Assembly: GCA_010356995.1 (NCBI GenBank)
Contig: ML996705.1
Location: 124,001 to 188,000, forward strand
Length of the DNA stretch: 64,000 nucleotides
DNA from: Trichodelitschia bisporula
Lineage: Eukaryota > Ascomycota > Dothideomycetes > Phaeotrichales > Phaeotrichaceae
Direction of reading: 5' to 3'
In this document: in pieces, positions 52,905-64,000 of the stretch
Layout of the letters: every line of letters begins with the position of its first letter
Position numbering within the stretch: the first letter of the stretch is position 1
The notes under the pieces: model-generated
Told to the model about the DNA's origin: nothing
The model's database searches: none
The model's input: the letters and a program-made list of their open reading frames with translations, nothing else
Made by a program: the position numbers and the translations under genes

Positions 52905-55020
52905 CTACCCATCAACAAGCCCCTTCTGACTCTGCCCGCCCCCCAGACCCAACAACTCCAGACACCGGCGCGCCAGACCCACAACCTCACCATCTCCCTC
53001 ATCTTCCTCCTCCCCTGCCCCATCCCCCTCTACACTAACCGCCTTCTCTGCAATCCGCCTCACCATACCTACAATCCCCTCACTGTCGCGAATACGGCCT
53101 ACAAGCCGCTCATCCCCGCTCTCGAGCAGCTGCAGCAGCGTCCAGATAGCAATGTGCTGGAAGGTAGCATCCTCGCTCTCCAAAAAGCGCGTCAAGTACC
53201 CGTGGACACCGCCGCGCGGCTCCGTCCACTTCTGCAGGAAGAGGGAGTAATCCGCAACTGGGGTTGTTAGTATTGGCATTTACGAGATGTACCATGCGGG
53301 TAGGTGCTAGGCACGGGACCTACCTTTCGAGCTGAGATTCCCGAGCGCCGCGGCGCTATTGCCCTGCACTTCGACACTCTCTGACTCCGTGAGCGGGATG
53401 AGTACGTCGAACACGCCGAGGTCGAGCAGGCGCGGCTTGAGCTCGTCGCTGAGCGCGAGGACGGCAATGGCAGCCGTCATCTCGCTCTGCACGCTGAGAG
53501 GCACATGCAGCACAAGCTCGTTGCACTTATTCACAGCGCCGGCCTGCAGAACCAGCTCCTTGTTCTTGTCGCTCGAGGCAGCGAGGTTGCGCAGCGTACT
53601 AATAGCGTGGCACTGGATTTCCTCATTGTCGGTGCTGCCGAGCAGATCAACGAGCGGCGTCAAGAAGCCAGCCTCGATGATCGGCGACTCGTTCGCCGGA
53701 TGAATGCTGATGTTGCGGATGCAGGCCACGGCCGAGAGGATGAGGGGCAGGTAGGTCGACTTCAGCAGCTTGAGCAGCGGGGGCAAGCCGTGCGAGCGCA
53801 CAATGTCGAGCTGATAGCGCTCATCGGACGCGAGGTTGCGCAGCGCGAGGGCGGCCTGGCACTGCACCTTCGGAGCCTGGGACTCCATTAGCTTGACGAG
53901 GGCCTGTACGAGGCGCGGCTCCGTCGCGGCCAGCTTCTTGCGGTTCGTGGCGTCGACGGCGATGTTGCTCAGCGCCGTCGTGCAGTAGTACTGCACGTCG
54001 ACATCGGATGAGCCGAGGAGCTGTACCAGTACGGGGATGGCGCCGGCGCTGACGAGCTGCTGCCGATTTTCGTCTGAGGGGAAAGGGTTAGAGCCAAAAG
54101 CTACGCAGAGTGTGGGATACCCACCCGAGTGCGTCATGTTTAGCAATGCGCCCGTCGCGTTGCGCTGCACCCGCATGTCTTTGCTCTTTGCAAGGCGCGT
54201 AAGCGGGCCCAGTGCGCCGGACTTTGCAATCTTGGCCTTGTTCTCTTCGTGCGTCGCGAGGTTGGTGATGCAGCCGACGGCGTTGCACTGCACCTCGACA
54301 TTGATGCTGTTCATCTGCTTGATGAGGGGGATGAGCCCGCCGAGCTCAACGATCTTCACCTTGTTCTCTGCTACGGGGTGTTAGCTGGACCCTGACGTCA
54401 GTAGGCGGACGTACCGTTGACGGCCAAGTTTCCCAGCGCCGCGCTAGCCGCACGCTGCACCTCGGTGTCGGCATTTTGCAGCAGGAAGAGGATAGGGTCA
54501 AGGGTGTCACGGCCGACCTCACGCACATCTTGCCCATTAGTCTTGCCCCAGTATAAGTGTAGAGTATCATACCGCGCTCCGTGATCTCGGCGAACGTCAG
54601 ACTCGCGCTCCGCTGCAGGTCCACATTGTCTGAGTATACGAGGGTTGTGAGCGCCTCGAGGGCCGGCCCAGAGAAGAAGTCGGTTTCCGCGCGCTAGGCG
54701 GTTAGCAAAATGGAGGGAAGGCAGAAGGGTACAGGAAACCCACGTGTTCGAGGTATCCTGCGAGTGGTTAGCATCTTAAAGAGTTGCAAAACGTCAGAGT
54801 CGACATACCGAGCAAGTCAGACACGGCATCCCGCTCCGAGTCCTGCAGCACTAGCACCCGTCAGTTTCTTCCGCTTCCTCTCCGCCGCGAGCTACCCACC
54901 CGGTTCATAGAGGCTGTCCTTGGAGCGACCTAGCAACCATTAACTGTGTGCCTGTCAAACAGGCACGAAAAACCAACCGCCGCATCCGCAACAGCCAAAC
55001 AGCCTCCGACAGAAAGCCAT
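52905..55020 (-). CDS. VAC8: Vacuolar armadillo-repeat protein Vac8, 570 aa
   Basis: Nine exons: 55020..54978, 54929..54900, 54850..54809, 54757..54744, 54693..54573, 54528..54415, 54370..54125, 54073..53324 and 53257..52905; phases are consistent throughout. Family role: scaffold on the vacuole membrane for inheritance, fusion, nucleus-vacuole contact and selective autophagy. After the first exons come [40 protein letters not shown] and [20 protein letters not shown], then armadillo repeats such as [17 protein letters not shown] and [17 protein letters not shown], and the C-terminus [20 protein letters not shown]. Exon 4 is only 14 nt. The first exon codes for [14 protein letters not shown]: many Cys for palmitoylation but Ala rather than the Gly2 needed for the myristoylation known in yeast Vac8. 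That exon is the least certain part. Confidence 0.92.
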
Positions 55021-56847
55021 GACGACCTCCGCGGCGCAGGGCCGGTGCAGCGCTCTGAGCTAGTGCGAAACAAAGAAGATGCTTGAAACACGAGGTCAAT
55101 GATGTTAGTGAGGTGCGAACGGGTTCTCGTTGACGATGGTGACGTTTGGATGATGGATGGGGGTTTGTTGGGTGGTGGGTGGGTGTTGTGGCTTGGGAGC
55201 TGCAGCTGAGGACGATTCGACGTTTGGTTAGGGACGGGGGTGGGTGGGTGCCCGGCGGTGGTGGAGCGTGTGGTTGCTCGGCGCGCGCGGCTCTCTGCGT
55301 CAGTCACTTCTCTCTTTGTTTCTGCCACTCTTTCTTTTCTTCACTCACCCTCTATCTCTCTGTTGCTGGAGTAATCAGTTCGTCGGTGGGCACAACGGCA
55401 ACAACGACTCTCGTGAGATGGGGTGAATTGCTGCAGCAGCTGGCTATCAACACAACAAAACAGAAGCAGCAGCTTAAGACATCCCCCTCGTGCCCCGAAC
55501 TACGTAGTCAATCGCCAAAAAACTTCGTCTCGACAGCGCATCACCACCACCACTCCCCCTCCCCCCAAGTGCCACTTGCACGCAATCGGATTGGCTCCCG
55601 CCCCTTGCTCCGCCGTGCAGCATCGCCCGCACCGCCCGCATCGCCATCCACCACCTCACATCTTCGTTGGCAACGCCGCCCACTCCTCGCCCAAGTCATT
55701 AGGCACTGTTGATCCTCGAACGACTCCAGCGCATGCGCTGCCCCATCATTGTCTGCGAGCGAAATGCCCTGGAATGCAAACTCTGCACACTGCACAGGGT
55801 GGCCAATCCTGGGCATGTCCTTTGCGCTGACCGTTTCATGCCCCCCGGCTGTTTAGCGCAGGCTCTCCGCGCTTATCTGCGCTTGTGCGCGCTTGTGAGC
55901 TGGGGAAGAATGTTCCGATTCGTCCAAGGCCACCTGATAAAGTCATGGCCGCCATGACATGCAAAAATGCCCAGGCATGGACACCGCAAGTTTTTGGCGT
56001 GTCCCCTGGTCCTGAACTACCCGGTAGTCATGGCCGCTTCTTCCACGTGTAGCTACCCGGCAACGAGCAACCTTAAGTTGACTTGTTCGTACAACCGATA
56101 CTGACGGACTGCGTGCTTTTCACCTGGCTGGGTTTGTGGTCAATCTGCTCCTATTATTGAGTCTGTAAAACAGAAGATGTGTCGTCATCGAGGGTCCAGA
56201 CTTTGTCAAATTGCGCTTGGTGGGTCCAGGATGAGGGTGGGCCGATTCGGCTGGCTACCCAGTAATTTGTTATGGCCGCCGTTGGACTTTGCGAACGACG
56301 GGTAACCGCCTAGCAACGGGTAAGCTTGATCCACTTGCTCCCGGTGCCGAAGCCGTGAAACCGAATATGTCGGTGTTTAGGGCCCCGGCTTGTCCAGTCG
56401 CACTCGGCCGGTCCGTGAAGACGGCCATATCAGGTGATATGAACTAAGGAAGGGGCATTGGTATCCTGAAAGGAGCATATTCGTCTGAGGAAGTGACAAA
56501 GGGCAGACTGGAAGGAGCACTGGGTGAGCGTAGAAGGAGCATACGTGGCAAGCACTGTATCTGGATGTAAGTCGTCCCGCCGCTCACCTTCTCTTGTTCC
56601 TCGTCTCTCATTTCACTTTCCATCATGTACTCGATTTCGCATAGGGGCTGCCGCGACGCTCCCATCCTCAGGCCCACTTGCTCATGGACTTCCACGACTA
56701 GCTCTAGTCAGAGATACAGCATACATTCTGAACCCATTCATCACAGAACATCCAAGGCCCAGTTATTACCCAGACCCCATCTCCCATGCAAACCCCGTCC
56801 ATCCAGCCCCGAAAAGCACTTTTATGTCCCGTCCATCCAACCCCACA
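55021..56847. other. Intergenic, 1.8 kb
   Basis: Left part is the VAC8 promoter, including T-rich and CT-rich runs. At 55.9-56.35 kb are short scattered motifs (GTTATGGCCGCC, TCATGGCCGC) also seen next to the dispersed repeats at 36.5 kb. At 56.44-56.62 kb is the third copy of the GGAAGGAGCATAT repeat. No gene seen. Confidence 0.45.
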
Positions 56848-57870
56848 TCAGTCCCTCCAATACAACCACCCCTGATACCGCATATTCTCCACCACCAACG
56901 GGTATCTCAACCCCTCAGGAGCCCTCCACCACCGCCCCTCAATCCCCCACCCCTTCTCCCACCCCCCGCCCTCACGCATAAACGTCCAATCCACAAGCCA
57001 GCCCAGCGGATATCTCCTCCCCTTCTCTCCAATCTCAACCTCCCCATAACTCCCCGCAGAATCCACAACCAGCACCCCAGCGCCCGGACTCAACCCCTCC
57101 CCCACCGCCGCCAGAAACCCTTGCGTATCCGGCACACTAGCGGCATACATCTCCCCCAGCGTGAACATAACGGTGATCAAATCCGCGCCCCGGACCAGAT
57201 TCCCCACTTCTTCGCTCCTCAAGGAGAGCACATCCCTTCGCACAAACTCCACCGCGACCTCGTCCCCCAGCGCCCCAGCCAACCGCTCCACACACGCCCC
57301 CCAGTCCGCAACATCAACCAGCACAACCGTGACCTTGCAATCCAACCCTCTCCCCTCCTTCAGCATCCTCACCGCGCCCACCAAGCCCAGAAGCTCCGCT
57401 CCGGCCCCACCTCCCACACACACAACCCTCACACCCTCCTTCCCATCCTCTCCACCTCCTCCCCTTCCAGCTCCTATCCTCCTCCCCACCGCCCCGCGCA
57501 CGGCCTCTGCGAAGATACCCGCATAGCAGCCCGCGCGCCCTGCACTCCAGCGCACGACATACGCTTCTCGTCCCTCTTCCGTCCCAAACGCACCCTCAAA
57601 ATCCCGCTTAAACAGAGCCGCTTTAACAGATTGAATATCCTCCGCTAGCGCGCCATTGAACCGCGCGTTGAACGTTTCGCGCACGAGGGCGAGGAGTGCT
57701 TGGTGTGTTTCCAATGGTAGAGCGGGGAAGGGCGGGGGAGCAGGAGCGATGGGGGCCGTGGTGGTTGCGGTTGTTGTTGTTGAGGAAGGAGGGGGTTTGG
57801 AAGTGGAGGTTGAGGCGAGGGCGCGAGGCTTGCCCTTGACTTTGGTGGCTTGTTTGTCGCGTTTTGCCAT
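56848..57870 (-). CDS. BMT6: 25S rRNA (uridine) N3-methyltransferase, Bmt6 type, 340 aa
   Basis: Single exon. Conserved blocks are ALFKRDFEGAFGTEEGREAY, then VVRWSAGRAGCYAGIF, the SAM-binding motif VRVVCVGGGAGAELLGLVGA, ADLITVMFTLGEMYAAS and GAGVLVVDSAGSYGEVEIG. These are the hallmarks of the fungal Bmt6 family, which methylates U2843 of 25S rRNA in the nucleolus. The N-terminus is basic followed by a Pro/Thr/Ala-rich linker. No operon-like neighbour; the flanks are intergenic. Confidence 0.8.
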   Translation of the reverse strand: MAKRDKQATKVKGKPRALASTSTSKPPPSSTTTTATTTAPIAPAPPPFPALPLETHQALLALVRETFNARFNGALAEDIQSVKAALFKRDFEGAFGTEEGREAYVVRWSAGRAGCYAGIFAEAVRGAVGRRIGAGRGGGGEDGKEGVRVVCVGGGAGAELLGLVGAVRMLKEGRGLDCKVTVVLVDVADWGACVERLAGALGDEVAVEFVRRDVLSLRSEEVGNLVRGADLITVMFTLGEMYAASVPDTQGFLAAVGEGLSPGAGVLVVDSAGSYGEVEIGEKGRRYPLGWLVDWTFMREGGGWEKGWGIEGRWWRAPEGLRYPLVVENMRYQGWLYWRD

Positions 57871-60613
57871 GGTCGAGGTGCAGGGCGGGTAAAGATGTTG
57901 TGTCGTGCATCTGATATCTGCGTTTTAGCCGCGGGTGGGGCCGCGATTAGGCGCATGCCGCCCCCGGTCTACTGGGGCATGCCAAGCGCGCGTCTGTCCG
58001 CTAGCTGGCAACATTACCCGCTCCAACATCAACCTCAACAGATTGATACTTTAATACGTATAGCTTCCACCATCAAAGGGTGGCCCGTGGCTTCCAACGT
58101 CCAAGACAGACACGCAACTTCCAATATGTTCTGGAATTTGTGGAGTACAAAGATGGGCCACTATCGCATGTCTCCTCCGCCACTCTACGAACCTTTGTCC
58201 TCACATTTGTTGGCCTTGAAATACTTCACGTAGCTCGCTAGGCCACCCACTCGCCCGTCCACCGCTTCTGACCTGACGGTATATTTTCCCAAGGCTCAGC
58301 TCCTCGTTTCGTCTTTTCAAAAACAACGAAGATGAAACGCAAACACAGCGTCCTCTGCCGGAATATGCCCTTAAGGCGCTTGCGAGGCTCTCGTCAAATC
58401 GCCCCCTTCGACCGGGTCCGCATAACAATATAAGTAGATGGAATGGTGGAGCCACCAATCGACAAGCGTTACTACATCCGTGTGGTAGAGCAGTAACACG
58501 CCTTTGGACGTCTTCGCCGGCCGAAGGAGCCCCGAAGCTACACCTCGTGGAAAAGAGTATAATGATCCACTTGCTGCACACTAAGCACCCGCTCCACCCG
58601 CCCCTCTCCCACCTCCGGCACATCGAACTTGATATGCCCAGGTCCCTTTTGCCGTCGCTCCGCCGACTCGCCCATGCGATGAACCAGGAGGCACACTGAC
58701 GGATTACACGTATGGTCGTGGGGGGCGCATTTCATTCGACGCCTGGTTAAAAGCTGCACGAAGAACACCCTGAAGATACGCTCGAGCGGTGGGAGCCACT
58801 GGAGTGCGCACATATCATTCCATCCGCCATGGGCCAAAAGGAAGGCGAGGAGGAAGATGCCACTCGCGTGGCCAGGATTTGGACAATGCTGGAGTGGCTC
58901 TTTCCGCGCCTGCAAGCCACCACCATCTCATCCGCGAATGTGACCTTCGATCGAGAAACGTGTTCATGACCACCCAGCCAATGCACTGGGCATTTGGGTC
59001 GTTTAGACTCGGGGCTGGAAAAAGTAAAGTAGCCAGCGGATTGACGACGGATTTAGGAATAATGGCTGACCTCCTCCTTCAGATACCGGACGAAGAAGGC
59101 GTCTATCGGCCCATCGGTTTTCGACTTCTTCGAACACGGCGGGGCCCTGCACGGCTCCCAATCCCCGCATGAGATTCACGACCGAAGACACGGCCTGCTA
59201 CCCCATCCCGAGCGAGGCCGCTTTCCAAGCCCACCTGACGCTCTGCCGCGGGTTTGAGATTTCCGGTCCCCGGCGCAACTGTCAACAGAATGTCTGACAC
59301 CTTCGCCGACAATAATCACGAACTGCCTGCAAACGGGGACATCCCCCCCGCGCTTCTTCACGATTACATCATGGTCTCGGTACCAGGGGCGTCAGGACAG
59401 CAATATCATGTTCATGGTCAGCATCACGGTGAATCGTTTATTACGACATGATTCCCCGGCCTCGGATACCTTATGAGGCAGCATCAGCAACATCATGGTT
59501 TCCAGCAAAGGGGCAGAATCGAGTCAGCGCGACAACTGTACCGGTTACACAGCCTTGACGACGTTCGAATGCATAAGCTGAACGGTAGACGATGAACGTT
59601 TGCTGGTGTGAAGCTGACACCATTTATCTCTCTCCAAGTCGTTCTCGCAATAATCGTGTCGCGGAATCGGCGTTGTGGTATCGGATTGACTGCTGTTGGC
59701 CATGGAAACCGTCTTGCTTAACGTCACGATGATGGTTTACCACGACGGTCATAGCACTTTTGCGGTACATGCCACTACCTCGTCTCGCAAAGGTTGCTTG
59801 CCTTCGATCTTGTTGGCCACGTCTCTGCAGTTGGAGTGAAGCGGGCGGCTGCGCACATAGGCTGGACATTGCTCATGGAAAGGAAAGCTCGTGGCTTTGA
59901 TTCATGTGCGTAAGTGTGTCGGCAATCCGCTGAAACCTGAAGATTGGGACGACGTCGGCTATCACGTGGGATCAGTTCTATATCTCGACACAATACGTGA
60001 AAGTCAGATCCATGGTGGGTCTATATTATCCGAGAGCCTTAAAGTCCTAAAGTAAAAAAAAGATATTATAGGCATCACAATGAAGGTGGCAAGCAGATTA
60101 CAATCCATATATTACAATTACACAACCCACCCATCCCCACCCATGCCGTGCCGCCGCGCCTGGGATTCGAAAGAGAATGGCAAAATCTGCCCAGAGGGGG
60201 GGGGGGGGGCTATGTACGACGTCCTCTCAAATTCCTACAAGAAAGCGCACGCCCGTGTAACGCTCAACTCCTCGCAAAAGTAAAAAAGTCCCTTCCCCTC
60301 CCGTTTCCATGCTGAACCTGTATTTGGCCCCCGTTGTGGAGATGTAGTGCCGATTTGAAGCAAAGATCCTCCCTCCCTTCCTTTGAGAACCGTAATGTGT
60401 TGTTTATGAGAAATTGATGGGTGGATGTGATTGTGCGTGTTGGTGTAGTATGGGGAACGTGGTGCAGAGAAAGTGTGTTGTAGCGGATTTTGGTGTCGTT
60501 CGTTCATTCAAGCCTCTCCAACCGGTCCCTCCGTCCCTAACCCGCAGCTCCACCGAAGATAAAGAAACGCGCGAGAGGCCCAGCGGACCGTTCCCGCCCA
60601 TAGGTCCAGTCGC
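57871..60613. other. Intergenic, 2.7 kb, no convincing gene
   Basis: Small ATG-initiated frames exist (for example 58538-58915 minus, 125 codons; 59254-59451 plus, 65 codons), but none shows a signal peptide, domain or conserved neighbour. A run of ten or more G at about 60196 and an A-rich patch at about 60055 are the only local features. Confidence 0.4.
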
Positions 60614-63600
60614 CTACCGCTGACACCACGCCCGATGCGAATCCCTCAGTATCTGGAGCACGAGCTTCTGGCCGTCACTCGTCTGACACGCACACTGCAG
60701 CGTCCTTCCATCCCTAAAATCCATAATAATACCTAGAATAGCCCACCAGATTAGCCCCGCTCCCCCACTCACACCCCAGGAACAGAAAAAACACTCACTA
60801 TTCGGCATCTCCTGCCTCTCCAAATCCGGCACAAACGGCGCATTGAACTCGTTGAGGTGATACCGCTTCGTCACGCCATTGGCGCGCTGCAGAATGCACC
60901 ATTAGCAATCCACACTCCCCCAAATCACACCCCCTCAAAACAAAGGGATAGGAAAAGAGACATACCTCATTCCCCCCATAAGGCCTGAGCATCAAAAACC
61001 CCTGCCCATCCACCTCCACCCACCTCCTCTTCCAAAGCAACGTATCCGGAAACTGCACATCCACATCCCCGACATCCGTCGCCGGCGGCCGCTGCGGACT
61101 CAGCGCCTCTTCGGCGGGTTCACTCTCCTCCTCCTTAACCGCATTCGGACTCAACGGGCCCAGCGGCAGTCTGCTCACCGACGCAATACTCGAACTCATG
61201 CGCTTCATCAACCGACTCGCCCGGCTGACCTTCTTCCCCGCCCCCGTACCCGACTCCCCACTCGCCGCCGTATCCAGGCTGCTATTACTCATACTCCGCG
61301 GCAAACCATGCGCACTCGGACTCTTACTCTCACTCCTCCGCCGCGCCAGACTGCGCCAACTACTCTCAAGCGACGCCCGCGGCGCCACCTCCCGTCCATC
61401 CGGACTCTGTGGAAGCGCAAGGCTCGTCGTACTCGCGCTCTTCATGCTCAGCCGCGAAATAGAGCTCTTCGTGCGGTGATGAATGCCCTTCTCCGCCCCC
61501 GGCAGCGCAGGCCCCGGACTCGGCGCGCGGCGGCGGTTAATCGTCAACGGACTCTCATGCAACGCAATCGGCGCAGGATCGACCGGCGGCGCAAGCGCAG
61601 GCTTCTTGTCCTTGTCCGTGCGGACAATCGTTGCGGTCACGCTGATGGACTCCATCTTCGGCAGGCGATTATAGCTGCTAATCCTGTTGATAATACTCCT
61701 CGACTCCGCCCTCGGCGCATCCCTCGCCGTCATCTTCGGACTCGCACTCGTCTCCCGACTCGGACTCAACGTCTCACGTGAACTAAAACTCGTGCGACTG
61801 AAACTGCGCGCCCGCAACCCCGGCACTATACCATTCGAGCTGCTCCGCGGCGGGGTGGTAGTCGCCAACGCCGTAGTCCGCGCGGAAACGAGGTTCGACT
61901 TTCCGCCTGTCGGGGAAGGGGCGAGGCTGACAACGGAGCCGCGACTAAAGCTCCGCTGCAAATCGGCGATTTTGGCTGCGATCCCGCCGTTGGGCTTGAC
62001 GCGCTTGCTGACGGTTATGTTCCCGTCTTCGGGCGGGACGACGGTGAGGCGCGCGGGGAAGCGCCCACTGCGGGCGCTGGGTGTGGGGGAGGGGGGGCGC
62101 ATTGTGTCCCCGAGGCGGGCCGGGGTAGTGGGGCGCGAGGAAGAGGATTGCGGCCTGTCCGTGGGGAGCATGCTGCCGTTGTGGGCGCTGGTGCGGCGGG
62201 GAAAGAAAGGCGTGATTGGGGATTTGGACACGGACATTGATTTCGCTTCGTGCACTTCGGCGGCGTGGAGTTCGTCGAGGAGGTCGTCGTCGTAGTCGGC
62301 GTCGGCGTCGGCGTCGGAGTGCGAGTCGATTAGCTCGAGAGGGGCGACGAGCGCGGTGCGTTTTTCTTTTTCGTCGGGGTGGGATGGGGAGGGGTTTGCG
62401 GGGGGCTCGATGATGCTGACGGAGGAGGAGTTGGGGAGGTCGAAGACGGTGATTGTGTCGCCGGTGGGGGTGCTGGTGGTGCTGTGGTTGGTGGCGGGGT
62501 TGGTGGCGCTGGAGCCGTTGGTGATGGTCGTGAGGCTCTCGGCGGCGGTGGGTGATGCGCAATTTGCGTCCTTCGCGTTGGTGTCTTTTGTTGGCTCGCC
62601 GTCCGCCGCGGCGCTGGGAGTCGTTTCCGTGCTCGCTTTGGGAACCGTTTCCGTGGCACCGTGGACGCCATTGACCTCCTCCTCCTCCACCCCATTAACA
62701 GGCTCATGGATCTTGACCTCAACAACCGTACTCGGCGTCGCCGGATCAGCAATGCTCTCCTCATCAGTACTCGCCATATTATCAGGCATGCTAGCTTCAG
62801 AAACAGAATGCGGGTGTGAAGCCGTTGTAATCTCTGCAATTCCGCCGTTGAAACCCACTTCCCCGTTTGCTCCCTTAAACCCGTTTGTCGCACCGTCAGT
62901 CGCCTCACTCGCCACGCCCTCCCCGCGAAGGGACTTGGGTAGCGCCTCGGCAGACCCCTCCGTCTCCACTTTATCCTCATCATCATCCAACCCCACGCCC
63001 GAATCCGTATTATCGTCCGCCAGGCGCTCGGGCTCGGGGTCCGGGTCCACGATTTCTGGCACCGGGGTTACGGGCTTCTTCTTCGCCAGGGCTTCGCGCT
63101 GCTTGTACATTTCGCGGAACTTCATCAGGCGTGCTTTTTCGGGCGTCATGCCGGGCGACTTTGGCAGTGTTGCAGGCAGCGATTTGACGCTCTGCGAGGA
63201 CGAACCGGGGCGCGGACCGAAGGTGGGTGATTCGGGGATGGGTGGTGGGGGCGGGAAGTGCGAGCGGATGGTCATGCTGGAGTCGCGCGACTCGGGGCGC
63301 GAGGGAGATAACTTCGGGGGACGCGAGGCGCGCAGTCTCGCCGGCAAAGTAGCAACGGGACGCGATTCAGAATTATTCGATTGACCGGGACGCTCGATAG
63401 ATGGCCTAGGCCCAAGTTTGACTTTAGGCTTGTAGAAGTTGTAAAGGTCGCCGGTGCTGGGACGCGCGCTTTGCGAGGATATGCGGCGGGTGGAGTCGAA
63501 GTAGTAGTCGTTGGTGGTGTTGATGGAGGCGGCGTAGTCGGCGGAGAGGCCGGGGGCTAGGGTGGGGATGTTGCCGTTCATGACGGACATTTGCGAGGCG

Positions 63601-63935
63601 GAGGTCTTGGGGCGTGGCGCGACTAGTGCTTCCGGACTTGATGGTGTGGGTGTGGGGGGTGTTGGGGTGGTTTCGGACGGTTTGGAGGTTGACGTTGAGT
63701 CGTCCCGTTTGTGTATGGTTGCTGCTGGCGCTGCGGCCGCGGTTGTCGTCGCTACTTCCTCTGCGTCCTCGATGATGCCGTCCAAGGCCGGCTTCTTGCC
63801 CGAACTCGACGACGAGCGGCTCGAGTGCAGTTCAATGTGCGCCGTCAGCCCAGATTCGTTCAATTGGGCGGTGGCAGTTGGCTCAAAGACCGTTTCGTGG
63901 TTGGGAAAGCGAGCGACGACAGACGTCCAATGTAC
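60614..63935 (-). CDS. Large Ser/Pro-rich protein with C-terminal PH-like domain (5' partial), 1058 visible aa
   Basis: Visible exons are 63935..60966, 60886..60799 and 60732..60614, phases consistent. The 5' end reads VHWTSVVARFPNHETVFEPT directly after an acceptor (TTCAG, branch GCTAAC), so at least one exon lies beyond the window edge. A disordered Ser/Thr/Pro-rich body of about 900 residues (with SSSSSGKKPALDG, RPSTGDLYNFYKPKVKLGPR and many SPxR motifs that could be kinase sites) precedes LLWKRRWVEVDGQGFLMLRP, then TKRYHLNEFNAPFVPDLERQ and DFRDGRTLQCACQTSDGQK. This is the strand pattern of a PH-type domain ending in an amphipathic helix. A cortical or cytokinesis-related role is possible; I cannot name the family. 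Confidence 0.75.
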
Positions 63936-64000
63936 CTGAACACGAGCTGGGACAAGTTAGCTACGGAACATTCAAGAACTCGACGTAAGGAACGCAAGGG

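Noticed and set aside
52466-53270. Pro/Thr-rich plus-strand frames at the VAC8 3' end
   Set aside because: They overlap well-supported VAC8 coding sequence on the other strand or its 3' flank.
58538-59451. Several small ATG frames between BMT6 and the PH-like gene
   Set aside because: No signal peptide, domain, splice pattern or paralogue; length is within chance for GC-rich DNA.

Overview
The window is nuclear DNA of a filamentous ascomycete (Pezizomycotina). The evidence is short introns of about 45-70 nt with GTRNGT donors and CTAAC-type branch points, GC-rich coding sequence, and a SIN-pathway Cdc14-type protein, a fungal-type VAC8 and a C2H2 factor with a fungal regulatory domain. I see no tRNA, rRNA or CRISPR array. 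The class was not determined.

Layout. 1-3.6 kb: 5'-truncated RAD5-type SNF2/RING repair protein. 4.9-9.9 kb: three predicted secreted proteins (Cys-rich repeat protein, M6-like metallopeptidase, SMP-30-type lactonase). 11.3-12.6 kb: Pus4/TruB pseudouridine synthase. 12.8-21.3 kb: an accessory block with seven minus-strand copies of a small orphan gene family ('family A', MGSxLSCF start), a 111-bp satellite, duplicated degenerate segments and a MITE-like element. 21.4-27.5 kb: housekeeping block with GGPP synthase, Cdc14-like SIN protein and transketolase. 32.0-34.6 kb: C2H2 transcription factor, with a 150-nt assembly gap in its 5' region. 37.2-39.2 kb: single-pass membrane protein. 39.2-51.9 kb: a second accessory block with plus-strand tandem paralogues of coiled-coil proteins ('family B', MGANAS/MGACNS start) sharing promoter and 3' flank, followed by three orphan proteins (an 18-residue repeat protein, a coiled-coil/proline-repeat protein, a duplicated Cys-motif protein). 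52.9-55.0 kb: VAC8 with nine exons. 56.8-57.9 kb: BMT6-type rRNA methyltransferase. 60.6-64.0 kb: long Ser/Pro-rich protein with a C-terminal PH-like domain, truncated by the window edge.

The housekeeping genes need no special explanation. The unusual content is the two accessory blocks. Each is a one-directional array of lineage-specific paralogues whose intact members mostly begin with a predicted N-myristoylation signal (Met-Gly, often with Ser at 6 or a nearby Cys). Each array contains decayed copies: start-codon loss, a stop codon, Gly2 or Cys7 replacement, or a slipped A-tract. This fits birth-and-death evolution of small lipid-anchored proteins. Their function is unknown and I recognise no described family. 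Several coordinates, especially weakly supported splice sites, are readings by eye.
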